From Shewanella loihica PV-4 (GTDB taxonomy: Bacteria > Pseudomonadota > Gammaproteobacteria > Enterobacterales > Shewanellaceae): a stretch of DNA of 64,000 nucleotides. Shown here in pieces: positions 8,479-17,813 of the stretch. The DNA lies in NCBI RefSeq assembly GCF_000016065.1, contig NC_009092.1, positions 2,542,001-2,606,000 of the forward strand, read 5' to 3'. Position numbers and translations under genes: made by a program. Below the pieces are notes generated by a model. It worked only from the letters and a program-made list of their open reading frames with translations. It had not been told where the DNA came from and made no database searches. How positions within the stretch are numbered: the stretch's first letter is position 1; each line of letters begins with the position of its first letter.

Positions 8479-9180
8479 TTACACTTTTTGCGTGCTCAGC
8501 TGATTGGCGCTATCTACCCGGCGCCAACAGAGCCAGAGCATGGTTAAACTGGTGAGCAGCCAGATGCCTACCCAGATCCAGGCCGGGATCCAGGTCTGCT
8601 CCGCCAGCATGGCCGCATCGCCGCGCCCCGGCATGCCAAGCAGCACTGTGGGGCTGGCGAGCGCGTTCAACATCACCATCAGCGCCATCACCCTGAGGGC
8701 AAAGGTCAGCAGTGGACTATGACTGAGTTTTAACGGCAGCAGAAACAGCAAGGCGAGCATCAGCAAGATAGCGACGGTGAGCAGACCCCGCCCCCAGAGC
8801 ACGATACTCAGCAATACCACCAGCCCGAGACAGCTAAAACTCACGCGGATCCCCCTGGCCCAGGTCGCCAGATGAAAGATGAGTAGCCCCCAGAGCGCGG
8901 CGCCGAAATAACCGGCAAAGCCTATCAACACGGGCCAGCCCCCCTGGCTCACGCACAGACCGGCGCCATTGGGATAAAGTTCGATATGACTGACGATTCC
9001 GCCGCTAAACAGGGTCGCCAGGGCGTGAGATGCCTCGTGAAAATAACTCTCCAGCCACTTAAAGGGAACACTCAGGTAGGGAATGCGGGTGACGACTAAA
9101 GCCAGCAGCATCTCGACCATGAAGAGACTGCGAGTCGGCATACCGGCGCGAGAAGAGGGAGAATCGATAGAAAAAGCCAT
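8479..9180 (-). CDS. M50B-like integral membrane metallopeptidase homologue
   Basis: 233-residue polytopic membrane protein with five or six hydrophobic segments (about 20-40, 80-105, 110-130, 133-155, 158-180, 195-215). An FHEASH sequence at 47-52 has the HExxH zinc-binding pattern, in an amphipathic helix after the first membrane segment. The GMPGRGDAAML segment may provide the third ligand, as in M50B-like families. The substrate is unknown. It is leftward, separated by 82 nt from the methyltransferase gene. Confidence 0.7.
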   Translation of the reverse strand: MAFSIDSPSSRAGMPTRSLFMVEMLLALVVTRIPYLSVPFKWLESYFHEASHALATLFSGGIVSHIELYPNGAGLCVSQGGWPVLIGFAGYFGAALWGLLIFHLATWARGIRVSFSCLGLVVLLSIVLWGRGLLTVAILLMLALLFLLPLKLSHSPLLTFALRVMALMVMLNALASPTVLLGMPGRGDAAMLAEQTWIPAWIWVGIWLLTSLTMLWLCWRRVDSANQLSTQKV

Positions 9181-9325
9181 ACTGAAGAACCCGTCCTATA
9201 GGTTGTTGATGCCTTAATGGCCGGCAATTTAGACACGCTGGCGCTACGCCGAAACATCTTCCTTTATTGAAGACTAAACATATCCCTGTTTACGAGACTA
9301 AACATGAACCTAGCTAAACATCAAC

Positions 9326-9697
9326 CTAGACATAGGTGTCTATGCCCACCATCTGAGAGATGGCATCGCGCTGGGCGGCGTGTTGGTGCAGCAGATATTG
9401 GCCTATGGCGCCACGACTGCCGCCAGTTTGTTGATCGTATTCAAGCTTGGCGCTGAGCCGCTCTTCGAGGGACTCCTGCTTGCGCTCGACCAACTGAGTG
9501 GCGTCGCCAGTGGCATCACTAGTTGCATTAGTATCGATACTAGCGAGATCGACATTATCCCTTGCGGGCACGGCCGGCCCCACTGGCGTTACATCGATAA
9601 CATTGGTCCGCAGAGCCTGCTGTGGGGCGATAGCATCGCTAATGGCAGAGGCGCCAGAGGAGAGCCCGGGCATCAGGTTAGATGACGAAACTTGCAT
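9326..9697 (-). CDS. Conserved hypothetical protein beside tsaB
   Basis: 123-residue soluble protein with no signal peptide. The N-terminal two thirds is low-complexity (rich in Ser, Ala, Asp, Val). The C-terminal 50 residues look folded and conserved: ERKQESLEERLSAKLEYD, then GAIGQYLLHQHAAQRDAISQMVGIDTYV. I do not recognise a characterised family. It sits 65 nt after the tsaB stop on the same strand. Confidence 0.6.
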   Translation of the reverse strand: MQVSSSNLMPGLSSGASAISDAIAPQQALRTNVIDVTPVGPAVPARDNVDLASIDTNATSDATGDATQLVERKQESLEERLSAKLEYDQQTGGSRGAIGQYLLHQHAAQRDAISQMVGIDTYV

Positions 9698-9762
9698 GCT
9701 AGTTATTCCCCCTTCTCTCCTGACAGTCTGGTTACGCGATAATGCTTCAAGCCTACACTAAA

Positions 9763-10506
9763 TTACTCGCGACCGGGCAGTTTTTTCCAGGTCACGGTAT
9801 CACGCAGATACACAGGCTTTAGCTGATCCACATCGGTCGCCTGCCCCGCATTCACCGCGGCTTCTGCCAGCGGCAGCATGTGGCGCGCCAATGGGAATTT
9901 GGCTTCCTCGACCAGAGTCATCGCCTCAGTCACCAGCGCCGGGTAGGCATCAAACCCTGTGCCGCATGCAGCGATCGGCGCACTAAAGTCTAATCCGCTA
10001 ACAGCCTGTGCATTGGCCCCCAGCTCGCTCAGCTTCTGCTCGGGCGCGCAGACTTGCTCTTCACCGACCAGGCTCGCCAAGCCATCTACAGACAGGTACT
10101 CGCCGTAGTAGATCTCGCCCATGCGCGCATCGATGGCGGTCGCTACTTGAGTCGCGCCCTTTATCTCGATAGCCGCCTGGGCCATGGCCGCCAGGGTTGA
10201 GATCCCTACCACGGGAAGATCTTGGCCTAAGGCCAGCCCCTGGGTCATAGAGGTGCAGATGCGGATCCCGGTGAAGCTGCCTGGCCCACGGCCATAGGCG
10301 ATCACATCCACCTGACTCAGCGCGATTCCCGCCTCTTGCAGTACTTCCTGCACCATGGGTAGCAGGCGTTGGCTGTGTTCCCGCGGCGCATCGGCCTCAC
10401 GGGCAAACACCTGTCCCTGATATTGCAGGGCGACCGAACAAAACTCGGTGCAGGTGTCCAGGGCGAGTAAACTTAATGGGGCTGAGAAATCTTTATTTTC
10501 CGGCAT
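9763..10506 (-). CDS. tsaB: tRNA threonylcarbamoyladenosine biosynthesis protein TsaB
   Basis: Scaffold and activator partner of TsaD in the t6A37 tRNA modification complex (TsaB-TsaD-TsaE with TsaC). The sequence has the ASKHA/YeaZ pattern: LLALDTCTEFCSVAL at the N-terminus, GRGPGSFTGIRI, and IDARMGEIYYGEY. The ATG at 10506 gives 247 residues; a TTG at 10521 would add five. Proximity to rnd, fadD and yoaA mirrors the enterobacterial neighbourhood. Confidence 0.95.
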   Translation of the reverse strand: MPENKDFSAPLSLLALDTCTEFCSVALQYQGQVFAREADAPREHSQRLLPMVQEVLQEAGIALSQVDVIAYGRGPGSFTGIRICTSMTQGLALGQDLPVVGISTLAAMAQAAIEIKGATQVATAIDARMGEIYYGEYLSVDGLASLVGEEQVCAPEQKLSELGANAQAVSGLDFSAPIAACGTGFDAYPALVTEAMTLVEEAKFPLARHMLPLAEAAVNAGQATDVDQLKPVYLRDTVTWKKLPGRE

Positions 10507-10935
10507 GCAAAAACGAACCAAATCTGTCGCGATATCATGGCATTGCGCGGCTAATCGAACTGCACTAACGCCTTATCGCCAAAACCATAGGATGAATGGC
10601 GCCGATTATAACGTAAAACCCGCTTAGGTATAGCCTTAATTGCCCGCATCAAAGCTGTAAACCAAGCTATTTTAGCGACTAGACGTCACTTGCCCTTTGG
10701 CCCTATAGCCCCTTGAGTTGATATCGACGCCAGGGCAAAAAATCCGTTTTCTCTTTGAGATAAACCCGATAGGATAGGCTCACGCTTATCGGCTTCTTAG
10801 CTTATTTTGGCGCTTAAGTCGGTGCTCAAGCCAGCACGCAAGCTAATGACCTAATACAAAATCAAATACAGAAAGCTAGCACAGACACTCAACCCAAGGA
10901 TCTAGAGTCGCACTCAGATGTAGGCTAATGACGTA
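10507..10935. other. Intergenic spacer between divergent tsaB and the EamA transporter
   Basis: About 430 bp without a credible gene; it must hold promoters for both directions. The only structure noticed is a 15-nt near-duplicate, agctaatgacctaat at 10841-10855 and ggctaatgacgtaat at 10923-10937, the second overlapping the transporter start. Confidence 0.5.
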
Positions 10936-11853
10936 ATGAGTCAATCAAGAGCACAGTCCCAACCTCTGTCACAATCGCCATCGCATTTATCCTCCCAGGC
11001 CGTGATGATGGCCCTAGGCTCGGCCATTTTAATGGGCACAATCGGCGCACTGGCGCGCACCGCCAACCTTGAAGCCAGCATCATCACCTTCTATCGCCTG
11101 CTGATCGGCGCCGCCTGTCTCATCGCCTACATGCTTGCCACAGGCAAGGCCAGACAGATCCTGCATCGTCCGGGGAAACGCCATCTGTTTAATGGCGCTA
11201 TGCTAGCCGGTTTCATGGTGTTTTACGTGCAATCAATAGGTTACATCAACATGGCCAATGCGGTGATGCTGATCTATCTCGCCCCCTTGGTCAGCGCCAT
11301 TGGCGCTCACTTCCTCTTCCATGAGCGGCTGACGCGCCAGGACCTGCTGGCCATAGGCATCGCCCTTATTGGCGTCGTAGCCATATTGCCCAGCCTTGAG
11401 AGCCTCACGGGCAGCACGGCCGAACTCAAGGGCTATGGCTTTGCCCTGCTGGCGCTATTGAGCTACAGCGGTTTCATGTTAATCAATCGCCGCCCCGCAA
11501 GTGCCAGCCCCTATCAGAGCACGCTTATCCAACTGAGTTTCGGCGCCCTCTGCTTGCTGCCCTTCGCCCTGCATCAAGCCGTGATGCCAAGTTTGACCCA
11601 GTGGTTCTGGCTGGCGCTGATCGGCGTATTTCCGGGCTTTCTGGCGATCTTATTCGCGGTCAAGGCGCTACGGGTGTTGCCCGCGGCCACTTTCGGCACC
11701 TTGGCCTATATCGAACCTGTGACCGTGGTGATCCTCGGCTGGAGCCTGTTTGCCGAGCACCTCACCCCGATGCAATTAATGGGCTGCGGCCTGATCATCT
11801 GCGCCGGACTGATACAGACGCGCAAGCGACGCCGAGCGCCGCGCCCCCAATAG
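10936..11853 (+). CDS. DMT-superfamily (EamA) transporter
   Basis: Inner-membrane metabolite exporter of the drug/metabolite family, 305 residues with about ten transmembrane helices arranged as two EamA repeats (about 25-155 and 165-295). Family-typical segments are MANAVMLIYLAPLVSAI at the end of repeat 1 and TFGTLAYIEPVTVVILGWSLFAE in repeat 2. The tail is basic (RKRRRAPRPQ). Substrate unknown. The N-terminal 22 residues are Ser/Gln-rich and poorly conserved, and no clear ribosome site precedes ATG 10936, so translation could begin at Met24 or Met25. ndh follows within 12 nt. Confidence 0.85.
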   Translation: MSQSRAQSQPLSQSPSHLSSQAVMMALGSAILMGTIGALARTANLEASIITFYRLLIGAACLIAYMLATGKARQILHRPGKRHLFNGAMLAGFMVFYVQSIGYINMANAVMLIYLAPLVSAIGAHFLFHERLTRQDLLAIGIALIGVVAILPSLESLTGSTAELKGYGFALLALLSYSGFMLINRRPASASPYQSTLIQLSFGALCLLPFALHQAVMPSLTQWFWLALIGVFPGFLAILFAVKALRVLPAATFGTLAYIEPVTVVILGWSLFAEHLTPMQLMGCGLIICAGLIQTRKRRRAPRPQ

Positions 11854-11865
11854 AAGGAGTTGTCG

Positions 11866-13167
11866 ATGAGTGCAAAGATCCCAAGAATCGTGATAGTGGG
11901 CGGCGGTGCCGGCGGACTCGGCCTAGCCACCCAACTGGGACACAAGTTAGGCAAGAAGCAGCGGGCAGAGATCCTACTGATAGACAAAAACCGCACTCAT
12001 ATCTGGAAGCCCTTGCTCCATGAGGTGGCCACCGGCTCCCTCGATGCCGACCTCGACGGCGTGGTCTACTCCGCCCATGCGGTGAAACATGGCTACCAGT
12101 TTCAATTGGGGGAACTCACTGGGCTGGACCTTAAGGGCAAACGATTACAGCTCGGCGCCATCAGCAACGATAAGAGCGAAGCGCTACTGCCCGCCAGAGA
12201 ACTAGAGTACGACACCTTAGTGCTAGCGGTTGGCAGCGTCAGCAACGATTTTGGCACCCCGGGCGTGAAGGAGCACTGCTTCTTTCTCGACTCCCACCAC
12301 CAGGCGAACCGTTTTCATAACGCCCTGCTCGACAGCTTCACCCGCATGCATCAATCGGAGGAGCAGCAAAAGCTCAATATCGCCATCGTCGGCGGCGGCG
12401 CGACTGGGGTAGAGCTGTCCGCCGAACTCTACCATGTGACCGATCTGCTCAAGAGTTATGGCCTGAATAAGATGACCGCCGACAGGCTGAGTATCACACT
12501 GATCGAGGCGGGCCCGCGCATCTTACCCGCCCTGCCCGAACGTATCGCCGCCTCGGCCACCCGCGAGCTGATTAAACTGGGCGTGTCGGTACGCCAGAGC
12601 ACCCGCATCGAAGAGGCGACCTCTAAGGGCTTTGTCACTGCAGGCGGCGAGTTGATCGCCGCCAACCTGATGTTGTGGGCGGCCGGGGTCAAGGCGCCTG
12701 ATTTTATCAAGCAGATAGAGGGACTTAACCTCAACCGCGCCAATCAGATATTGGTGCGTCCTACCCTACAGGCCCAGGGGCATGACGATCTCTATGTGAT
12801 CGGCGATTGCTGCGCCTGTGAGCAGGCCGATGGCAGCTTCGTGCCGCCAAGGGCGCAATCGGCGCACCAGATGGCCCAGTGTGTCGAGCACAATATTCTC
12901 AACGAGCTCAGAGGCCTGGGTCTCACCGAGTATGAGTATGTGGATCACGGCTCCCTGGTCAATCTGTCACGTTTTAGTACCGTCGGTAGCCTGATGGGTA
13001 ACCTCACTAAAGACAGCATGTTTGTCGAGGGAAAGATCGCCCGCTTCATGTATATCTCCCTCTACCGCATGCACCAAAAAGCAATTCACGGCCTGGCCAA
13101 GACCATCGCCCTCTGGTTGGTGGAGAAGATGATGCGAGTGGTGCGCCCGCGAATGAAGCTGCACTAA
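11866..13167 (+). CDS. ndh: NADH dehydrogenase, type II (NDH-2)
   Basis: Non-proton-pumping FAD enzyme that passes electrons from NADH to quinone at the inner membrane. It has 433 residues. The FAD-binding VIVGGGAGGLGLATQLG is at the N-terminus. The second Rossmann motif, IAIVGGGATGVELSAEL, binds NADH. LYVIGDCCACEQ is the C-terminal FAD-contact motif. The C-terminal WLVEKMMRVVRPRMKLH is the amphipathic membrane anchor. ATG 11866 is preceded by AAGGAG with 6-nt spacing; the TTG at 11860 is therefore rejected. It probably shares a transcript with the EamA gene and is convergent with yoaA (12 nt between stops). Confidence 0.95.
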   Translation: MSAKIPRIVIVGGGAGGLGLATQLGHKLGKKQRAEILLIDKNRTHIWKPLLHEVATGSLDADLDGVVYSAHAVKHGYQFQLGELTGLDLKGKRLQLGAISNDKSEALLPARELEYDTLVLAVGSVSNDFGTPGVKEHCFFLDSHHQANRFHNALLDSFTRMHQSEEQQKLNIAIVGGGATGVELSAELYHVTDLLKSYGLNKMTADRLSITLIEAGPRILPALPERIAASATRELIKLGVSVRQSTRIEEATSKGFVTAGGELIAANLMLWAAGVKAPDFIKQIEGLNLNRANQILVRPTLQAQGHDDLYVIGDCCACEQADGSFVPPRAQSAHQMAQCVEHNILNELRGLGLTEYEYVDHGSLVNLSRFSTVGSLMGNLTKDSMFVEGKIARFMYISLYRMHQKAIHGLAKTIALWLVEKMMRVVRPRMKLH

Positions 13168-13179
13168 GCAGGCTTAGCG

Positions 13180-15105
13180 CTAGTCTATGGTTTGCAGGAA
13201 ATGCACCGCACTGTCGAGATCCCGGGTGCGATGCATGGGCGGCAGCGAGTTGATAAAGGCCTGACCATAGGGGCGATTGACGATGCGATTGTCGCACAGG
13301 ATCAACACGCCCCTGTCTTTCTCATCACGAATCAGGCGGCCGACGCCCTGGTTAAGCGCTATCACCGCCTGGGGCAGCGACAGGGTCATGAAGGGATCTT
13401 TGCCCTCACGCTGCACCCCGTCAGCCCTGGCCTTGTAGAGGTTATCGTCCGGCGAGACGAAGGGCAGCTTGTCGATGATGACGCAGCTCAGCAGCTTACC
13501 GCGTACATCCACCCCCTCCCAGAAGGCACCCGTGCCCAGCAACACGGCGTTACCCAGCTGTCGGTACTTCTTAAGTAAAGTCTGCTTGCCCGCCTGTCCC
13601 TGCACCAGAAGCGGATAATCGATCCGCCCCTGTAACATCACAGCCACCAGATTGAGCATGCGATGGCTAGTAAACAGCATGAAGGTACGCCCCTTGGCGG
13701 CATTTATCGCCTTCACCGCCACCTCCACCAGCTGCCTGGCGGCGCGCTCCTGACTGGTGACCGACGCCAGATGGCGCGGCACACAGAACAGAGATTGGCG
13801 CCGATAGTCGAAGGGGCTGTCTAATATACTCGTGTTGGCCTTCTCCAGCCCCATCGCCTTGGTAAACAGCGACAGGTCGCGATTGATCTGCAAAGTGGCC
13901 GAGGTAAAGATCCAGCTGACATCCGGGCTAAACAGCGACTGACACTCTTTGGCCACCTTGATGGGCGAGATCCTCAAGGTCAGGTGCTGATAACCATAGT
14001 CTATGCTGTAGGCGCTATCTGGGTTATCGCATTGAATAAACACGGTTAACTTGCTGAGCAGCCCATCGATTTTTTCGACGCCATCATCGAACGCCTCGTT
14101 GCGGCCAAGATAGCCCAGCAGCATGGTGCGATAGGCGGTCAGCTCGGACACCAGTGCCCATGATGCCTCCATCAAGGCCTTGTCGCCGATAAGCCTTCGC
14201 CAGTCACGCTCCTCGGTGGCAAACAGCAGTCCCTGCCAATGGAGCAGCTGAGTATGGCAGCGGGCCGTCATGGCGCCAATCTGCGGCGAATCTGCCATCT
14301 GAGTGCGATAGAGTTCGTTAAAACGTTCCAGCAGGCGGATGAGGCTCTTGATGCTGAGCTGCTGGCCGAAATAGGTCACGGCGATATCTGGCAGCAGATG
14401 CGCCTCATCGAAGATCACCACGTCGCTGTCGGGTAACAGCTCGGCAAATCCCGTCTCTTTTAGGATGCGATCGGCGAAAAACAGGTGATGGTTGACCACT
14501 ATGATTTTGGCATCGAGCGCCTTGGCGCGGGCCTTACGGGTAAAGCAGGCCTCATAGTGATCGCAGGCCTTGCCAATGCAGGACTCTTTACTGCTCACCA
14601 CCAGCGGGATCGCCGGGGAGTTTTCCGGCACGGCGTAGAGACTGCCGATGTCGCCATCCACCGTCTGGCTGGCCCACTGATCGATTCGCAGCAGGTCATC
14701 GAGGATCTTGCCATCGTTCACCTCGACGCCGCTGAGCTGCTTCTCCATCAGGTATTGGCACAGGTAGTTGCTGCGCCCCTTGAGCAGAGCCACTTTTGGC
14801 CTGATCCCTAAGATGTTGAGCAGTGCGGGCAGATCTTTGAAAAACAACTGCTCCTGCAGGTTTTTACTGCCGGTGCTGACGATGACCTGCTTACCGCTGA
14901 GCAGCGCCGGCACCAGATAGGCGTAGGTCTTGCCCACGCCGGTGCCTGCCTCGACCACCAGGTTGTCGCCCTTTTGCAGGGTCTCGCTCACCCGAGTCGC
15001 CATCGTCTGCTGCTGGACACGACAGCTATAGCCCTTGATATGACGGCTTAAGCTGCCATCTGGGGCGAATACCTGCTGTACATCTTGGGTCAGTCGTATA
15101 TTCAA
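13180..15105 (-). CDS. yoaA: ATP-dependent DNA helicase YoaA (XPD/DinG family)
   Basis: Superfamily 2 iron-sulfur helicase involved in repair of stalled replication; in E. coli it partners with HolC. It has 641 residues (E. coli about 636). Walker A GTGVGKT at 54-60, four putative Fe-S cysteines C116, C176, C181 and C187, DEAH at 233-236, SWIFTSATL, and motif VI GVGRLIRDEKDRGV near the C-terminus are all present. The start is a TTG at 15105; the next in-frame Met (35) would remove conserved sequence. The 3' end converges on ndh. Confidence 0.93.
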   Translation of the reverse strand: MNIRLTQDVQQVFAPDGSLSRHIKGYSCRVQQQTMATRVSETLQKGDNLVVEAGTGVGKTYAYLVPALLSGKQVIVSTGSKNLQEQLFFKDLPALLNILGIRPKVALLKGRSNYLCQYLMEKQLSGVEVNDGKILDDLLRIDQWASQTVDGDIGSLYAVPENSPAIPLVVSSKESCIGKACDHYEACFTRKARAKALDAKIIVVNHHLFFADRILKETGFAELLPDSDVVIFDEAHLLPDIAVTYFGQQLSIKSLIRLLERFNELYRTQMADSPQIGAMTARCHTQLLHWQGLLFATEERDWRRLIGDKALMEASWALVSELTAYRTMLLGYLGRNEAFDDGVEKIDGLLSKLTVFIQCDNPDSAYSIDYGYQHLTLRISPIKVAKECQSLFSPDVSWIFTSATLQINRDLSLFTKAMGLEKANTSILDSPFDYRRQSLFCVPRHLASVTSQERAARQLVEVAVKAINAAKGRTFMLFTSHRMLNLVAVMLQGRIDYPLLVQGQAGKQTLLKKYRQLGNAVLLGTGAFWEGVDVRGKLLSCVIIDKLPFVSPDDNLYKARADGVQREGKDPFMTLSLPQAVIALNQGVGRLIRDEKDRGVLILCDNRIVNRPYGQAFINSLPPMHRTRDLDSAVHFLQTID

Positions 15106-15364
15106 TGAATGGCTGATGATAGTTAATGTTTAAAATGACATGCTGGCATTATGCGGATTTTCTTACCCAGTACAAGCCACAAAGCACCCGCGATAAAGAA
15201 ACAGGAAATCATTGAGATCCAATGGGGATATTGCAGTGTTAGTTGAATAATTTTCAATCGACCCAAATTAGCACTTGCATACACCGAAAAACTTGATTAG
15301 TTTAAATACAACTTAGGGCAGACACCCTGCCCACTGATACGCCATAAGCGAGAGAAGACAGAAT

Positions 15365-15412
15365 ATGACACAGCGTTTGAATACTATCCATCATCACCAT
15401 CATATGCGGTAG
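15365..15412 (+). CDS. hisL: Histidine operon leader peptide
   Basis: 15-residue peptide MTQRLNTIHHHHHMR with five consecutive His codons, 164 nt before the hisG start. Ribosome stalling on the His codons when charged tRNA-His is scarce would favour the antiterminator and disrupt the terminator at 15476-15499. Length, position and composition match the enteric hisL arrangement, with fewer His codons than the seven in E. coli. Confidence 0.93.
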   Translation: MTQRLNTIHHHHHMR

Positions 15413-15475
15413 CCTTCGGATGCTTACTGCCGGAGGACTATTTCCTTCTGGCGGTTGATTCAAAAGCGATCTAAG

Positions 15476-15504
15476 ACCCCTGGAAGGAATTCCGGGGGTT
15501 TTTA
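15476..15504 (+). terminator. his operon transcription attenuator
   Basis: ACCCCTGGAA, loop GGAA, TTCCGGGGGT then TTTTT: a 10-bp stem with one G-U pair and T tract, 63 nt after the hisL stop. Upstream segments (for example the GCCGGAGG region around 15429) can form alternative pairings, as expected for an attenuator. Confidence 0.9.
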
Positions 15505-15576
15505 GTTTTTAGCTTAAGATTTTGTTTTAAAACGATTTAAACAATTTTACTGAATCAACAAATGAGGAAACATCCT

Positions 15577-16476
15577 ATGTCAGAGTCAAACCGATTACGT
15601 ATCGCCATTCAAAAGTCCGGCCGCCTGTCCAAGGAATCCCAGAAGCTCCTCAAGAGCTGCGGCATCAAGTTTAACGTTAACGAACAACGCCTCATCGCCC
15701 ACTCTGACAACATGCCTATCGACCTTTTACGTGTCCGAGACGACGACATTCCCGGCCTGGTGATGGACGGCGTGGTCGACCTTGGCATCATAGGCGAGAA
15801 CGTGCTCGAAGAGGAGCAGATCGAGCGCCAGACCCTGGACAAGCCGAGCGAGTGCATCAAGCTGCGCCAACTGGATTTCGGCGCCTGTCGCCTGTCGCTG
15901 GCGGTACCTACCGAATTTCGCTATCAGGACGCCAGCTCGCTGGAAGGCCTGCGCATCGCCACCTCCTACCCTAACCTGCTACGCCGCTACATGCAGGAGA
16001 AAGGCATTAGCTATCGCGACTGTATGCTCAAGGGCTCGGTAGAGGTTGCCCCCCGCGCTGGCCTGGCCGACGGTATCTGCGATCTGGTCTCAACTGGCGC
16101 GACGTTAGAGGCCAACGGCCTGTACGAGACTGAGGTGATCTACCGCTCCATGGCCTGCATCATCCAATCGACCCAGGAGCAGAGCGAGGCCAAACAGGCG
16201 CTGATCGATAAGATCCTCTCCCGCGTCAACGGTGTGGTGCGCGCCAAGGAGAGCAAATATATTCTACTACACGCCCCGACCGAGACACTGGATCAGATCG
16301 TCGCCCTACTGCCCGGCGCCGAGAACCCGACCGTACTGCCGCTCAACGATGACACCAATCGCGTGGCGATCCACGCCGTCAGCAGCGAAGATCTCTTCTG
16401 GGATACCATGGAGGCCCTTACCCAGCTAGGTGCCAGCTCCATCTTGGTGATGCCAATCGAAAAGATGATGGGATAA
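15577..16476 (+). CDS. hisG: ATP phosphoribosyltransferase HisG (long form)
   Basis: First step of histidine synthesis, condensing ATP and PRPP; feedback-inhibited by histidine through the C-terminal regulatory domain. ATG 15577 with GAGGA 8 nt upstream gives 299 residues, the same as E. coli. The long form does not need HisZ. Visible motifs are [23 protein letters not shown] and the PRPP-binding [14 protein letters not shown]. An ATG at 15562 overlaps the ribosome site and is rejected. It is the first structural gene of hisGDCBHAFI. Confidence 0.98.
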   Translation: MSESNRLRIAIQKSGRLSKESQKLLKSCGIKFNVNEQRLIAHSDNMPIDLLRVRDDDIPGLVMDGVVDLGIIGENVLEEEQIERQTLDKPSECIKLRQLDFGACRLSLAVPTEFRYQDASSLEGLRIATSYPNLLRRYMQEKGISYRDCMLKGSVEVAPRAGLADGICDLVSTGATLEANGLYETEVIYRSMACIIQSTQEQSEAKQALIDKILSRVNGVVRAKESKYILLHAPTETLDQIVALLPGAENPTVLPLNDDTNRVAIHAVSSEDLFWDTMEALTQLGASSILVMPIEKMMG

Positions 16477-16480
16477 CGCC

Positions 16481-17812
16481 ATGACGACAAACACCATGAC
16501 ATCCACACAGATGCAGCGCCTCGACTGGCAGGCGCTCAATGACCAGGCAAGACGCGAGGCCCTGTCACGCTCGCCCCTGATTGGCGACGCCAACCTTGAG
16601 CAGCAGGTCAAGGCGATCATCGACCAGGTGGCCAGCCAGGGCGACGTGGCGCTAAAAGCCTTCTCACAAAAATTCGATAAGGTAGAACTCGACGCCCTGC
16701 GCCTTAGCGATGCGGCGATAGCAGCCGCCAGCGAGCGAGTGACGCCCGAGATCAAGGCAGCTATCGAGCAGGCCAAACAGAACATCGAGACCTTTCACCA
16801 GGCCCAGGCCTTCAAGGGGATCGACCTTGAGACCCAAGCCGGGGTGCGCTGCGAGCTGCGAAGCGAGCCAATCGAAAAGGTGGGCCTCTATATTCCCGGT
16901 GGCAGTGCGCCGCTCATCTCTACCGTGCTCATGCTGGCACTGCCGGCCAAGATAGCCGGTTGTGAGCAGCGGGTGTTGGTCAGCCCACCACCGATCGACG
17001 ATGCTATCGTCTACGCTGCTAAGGCCTGTGGCATCACAGATATCTATCAGATAGGCGGCGCCCAGGCGATCGCCGCCTTAGCGCAGGGGACAGAATCTGT
17101 GCCTGCGGTCGATAAGATCTTCGGCCCGGGCAACCGCTATGTTACCGAGGCCAAGCGCTTAGTTGCCCAGGACAGCCGCTGCGTGGTGAGCATAGACATG
17201 CCCGCCGGCCCCTCAGAGGTGCTTGTGATCGCCGATAACGAGGCGAATCCCGACTTCATCGCCGCCGATCTCCTCTCTCAAGCCGAGCACGGCCCCGACT
17301 CTCAGGTGATGCTGGTCACCGACAGCCAAACCTTGGCAGACGCGGTCAACCAGAGCCTTGGCGAGCAACTGGCAAGACTGCCCAGGGCCGAGATCGCCAT
17401 GCAGGCCCTGAGCGCCAGTCGCACCTTGATTGTCGAGGATATGGCCCAGGCCGCCGAGGTTTCTAACCGCTATGGCCCTGAGCACCTGATCATTCAGACC
17501 CGCGCCCCCCGTAAACTGCTGAGTAAAATCCGCGCCGCCGGTTCGGTATTTCTTGGCGCCTACACACCAGAGTCCGTTGGCGATTACGCCAGCGGCACCA
17601 ATCACGTGTTGCCAACCTATGGCTATAGCCGCGCCGTCTCCAGCCTGTCGCTGGCCGACTTTAGCCGCCGCTTCACCGTGCAGGAGCTGAGCGCCGAGGG
17701 CTTGCGCGGCCTAGGCGAGTGCGTGATGACCCTGGCCAGCGCCGAGCAGCTCGATGCCCACAGAAATGCCGTCGCCGTGCGCCTTGCCACGCTAACGGGC
17801 GAGGAGAAATAA
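16481..17812 (+). CDS. hisD: Histidinol dehydrogenase HisD
   Basis: Zinc enzyme making histidine from histidinol with two NAD+, the last two steps of the pathway. It has 443 residues. Family motifs are [41 protein letters not shown] and [11 protein letters not shown]. It begins 4 nt after hisG. Met6 and Met11 are alternative starts; the first ATG was kept because spacing to hisG favours coupling. Confidence 0.97.
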   Translation: MTTNTMTSTQMQRLDWQALNDQARREALSRSPLIGDANLEQQVKAIIDQVASQGDVALKAFSQKFDKVELDALRLSDAAIAAASERVTPEIKAAIEQAKQNIETFHQAQAFKGIDLETQAGVRCELRSEPIEKVGLYIPGGSAPLISTVLMLALPAKIAGCEQRVLVSPPPIDDAIVYAAKACGITDIYQIGGAQAIAALAQGTESVPAVDKIFGPGNRYVTEAKRLVAQDSRCVVSIDMPAGPSEVLVIADNEANPDFIAADLLSQAEHGPDSQVMLVTDSQTLADAVNQSLGEQLARLPRAEIAMQALSASRTLIVEDMAQAAEVSNRYGPEHLIIQTRAPRKLLSKIRAAGSVFLGAYTPESVGDYASGTNHVLPTYGYSRAVSSLSLADFSRRFTVQELSAEGLRGLGECVMTLASAEQLDAHRNAVAVRLATLTGEEK

Positions 17813-17813
17813 G

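Noticed and set aside
9380..9761. Plus-strand frames overlapping the small gene beside tsaB
   Set aside because: The minus-strand frame has a better start, and its C-terminal half looks conserved; the plus frames do not.
11601..12023. 140-codon frame across the EamA-ndh junction
   Set aside because: Overlaps two well-supported genes in another frame.
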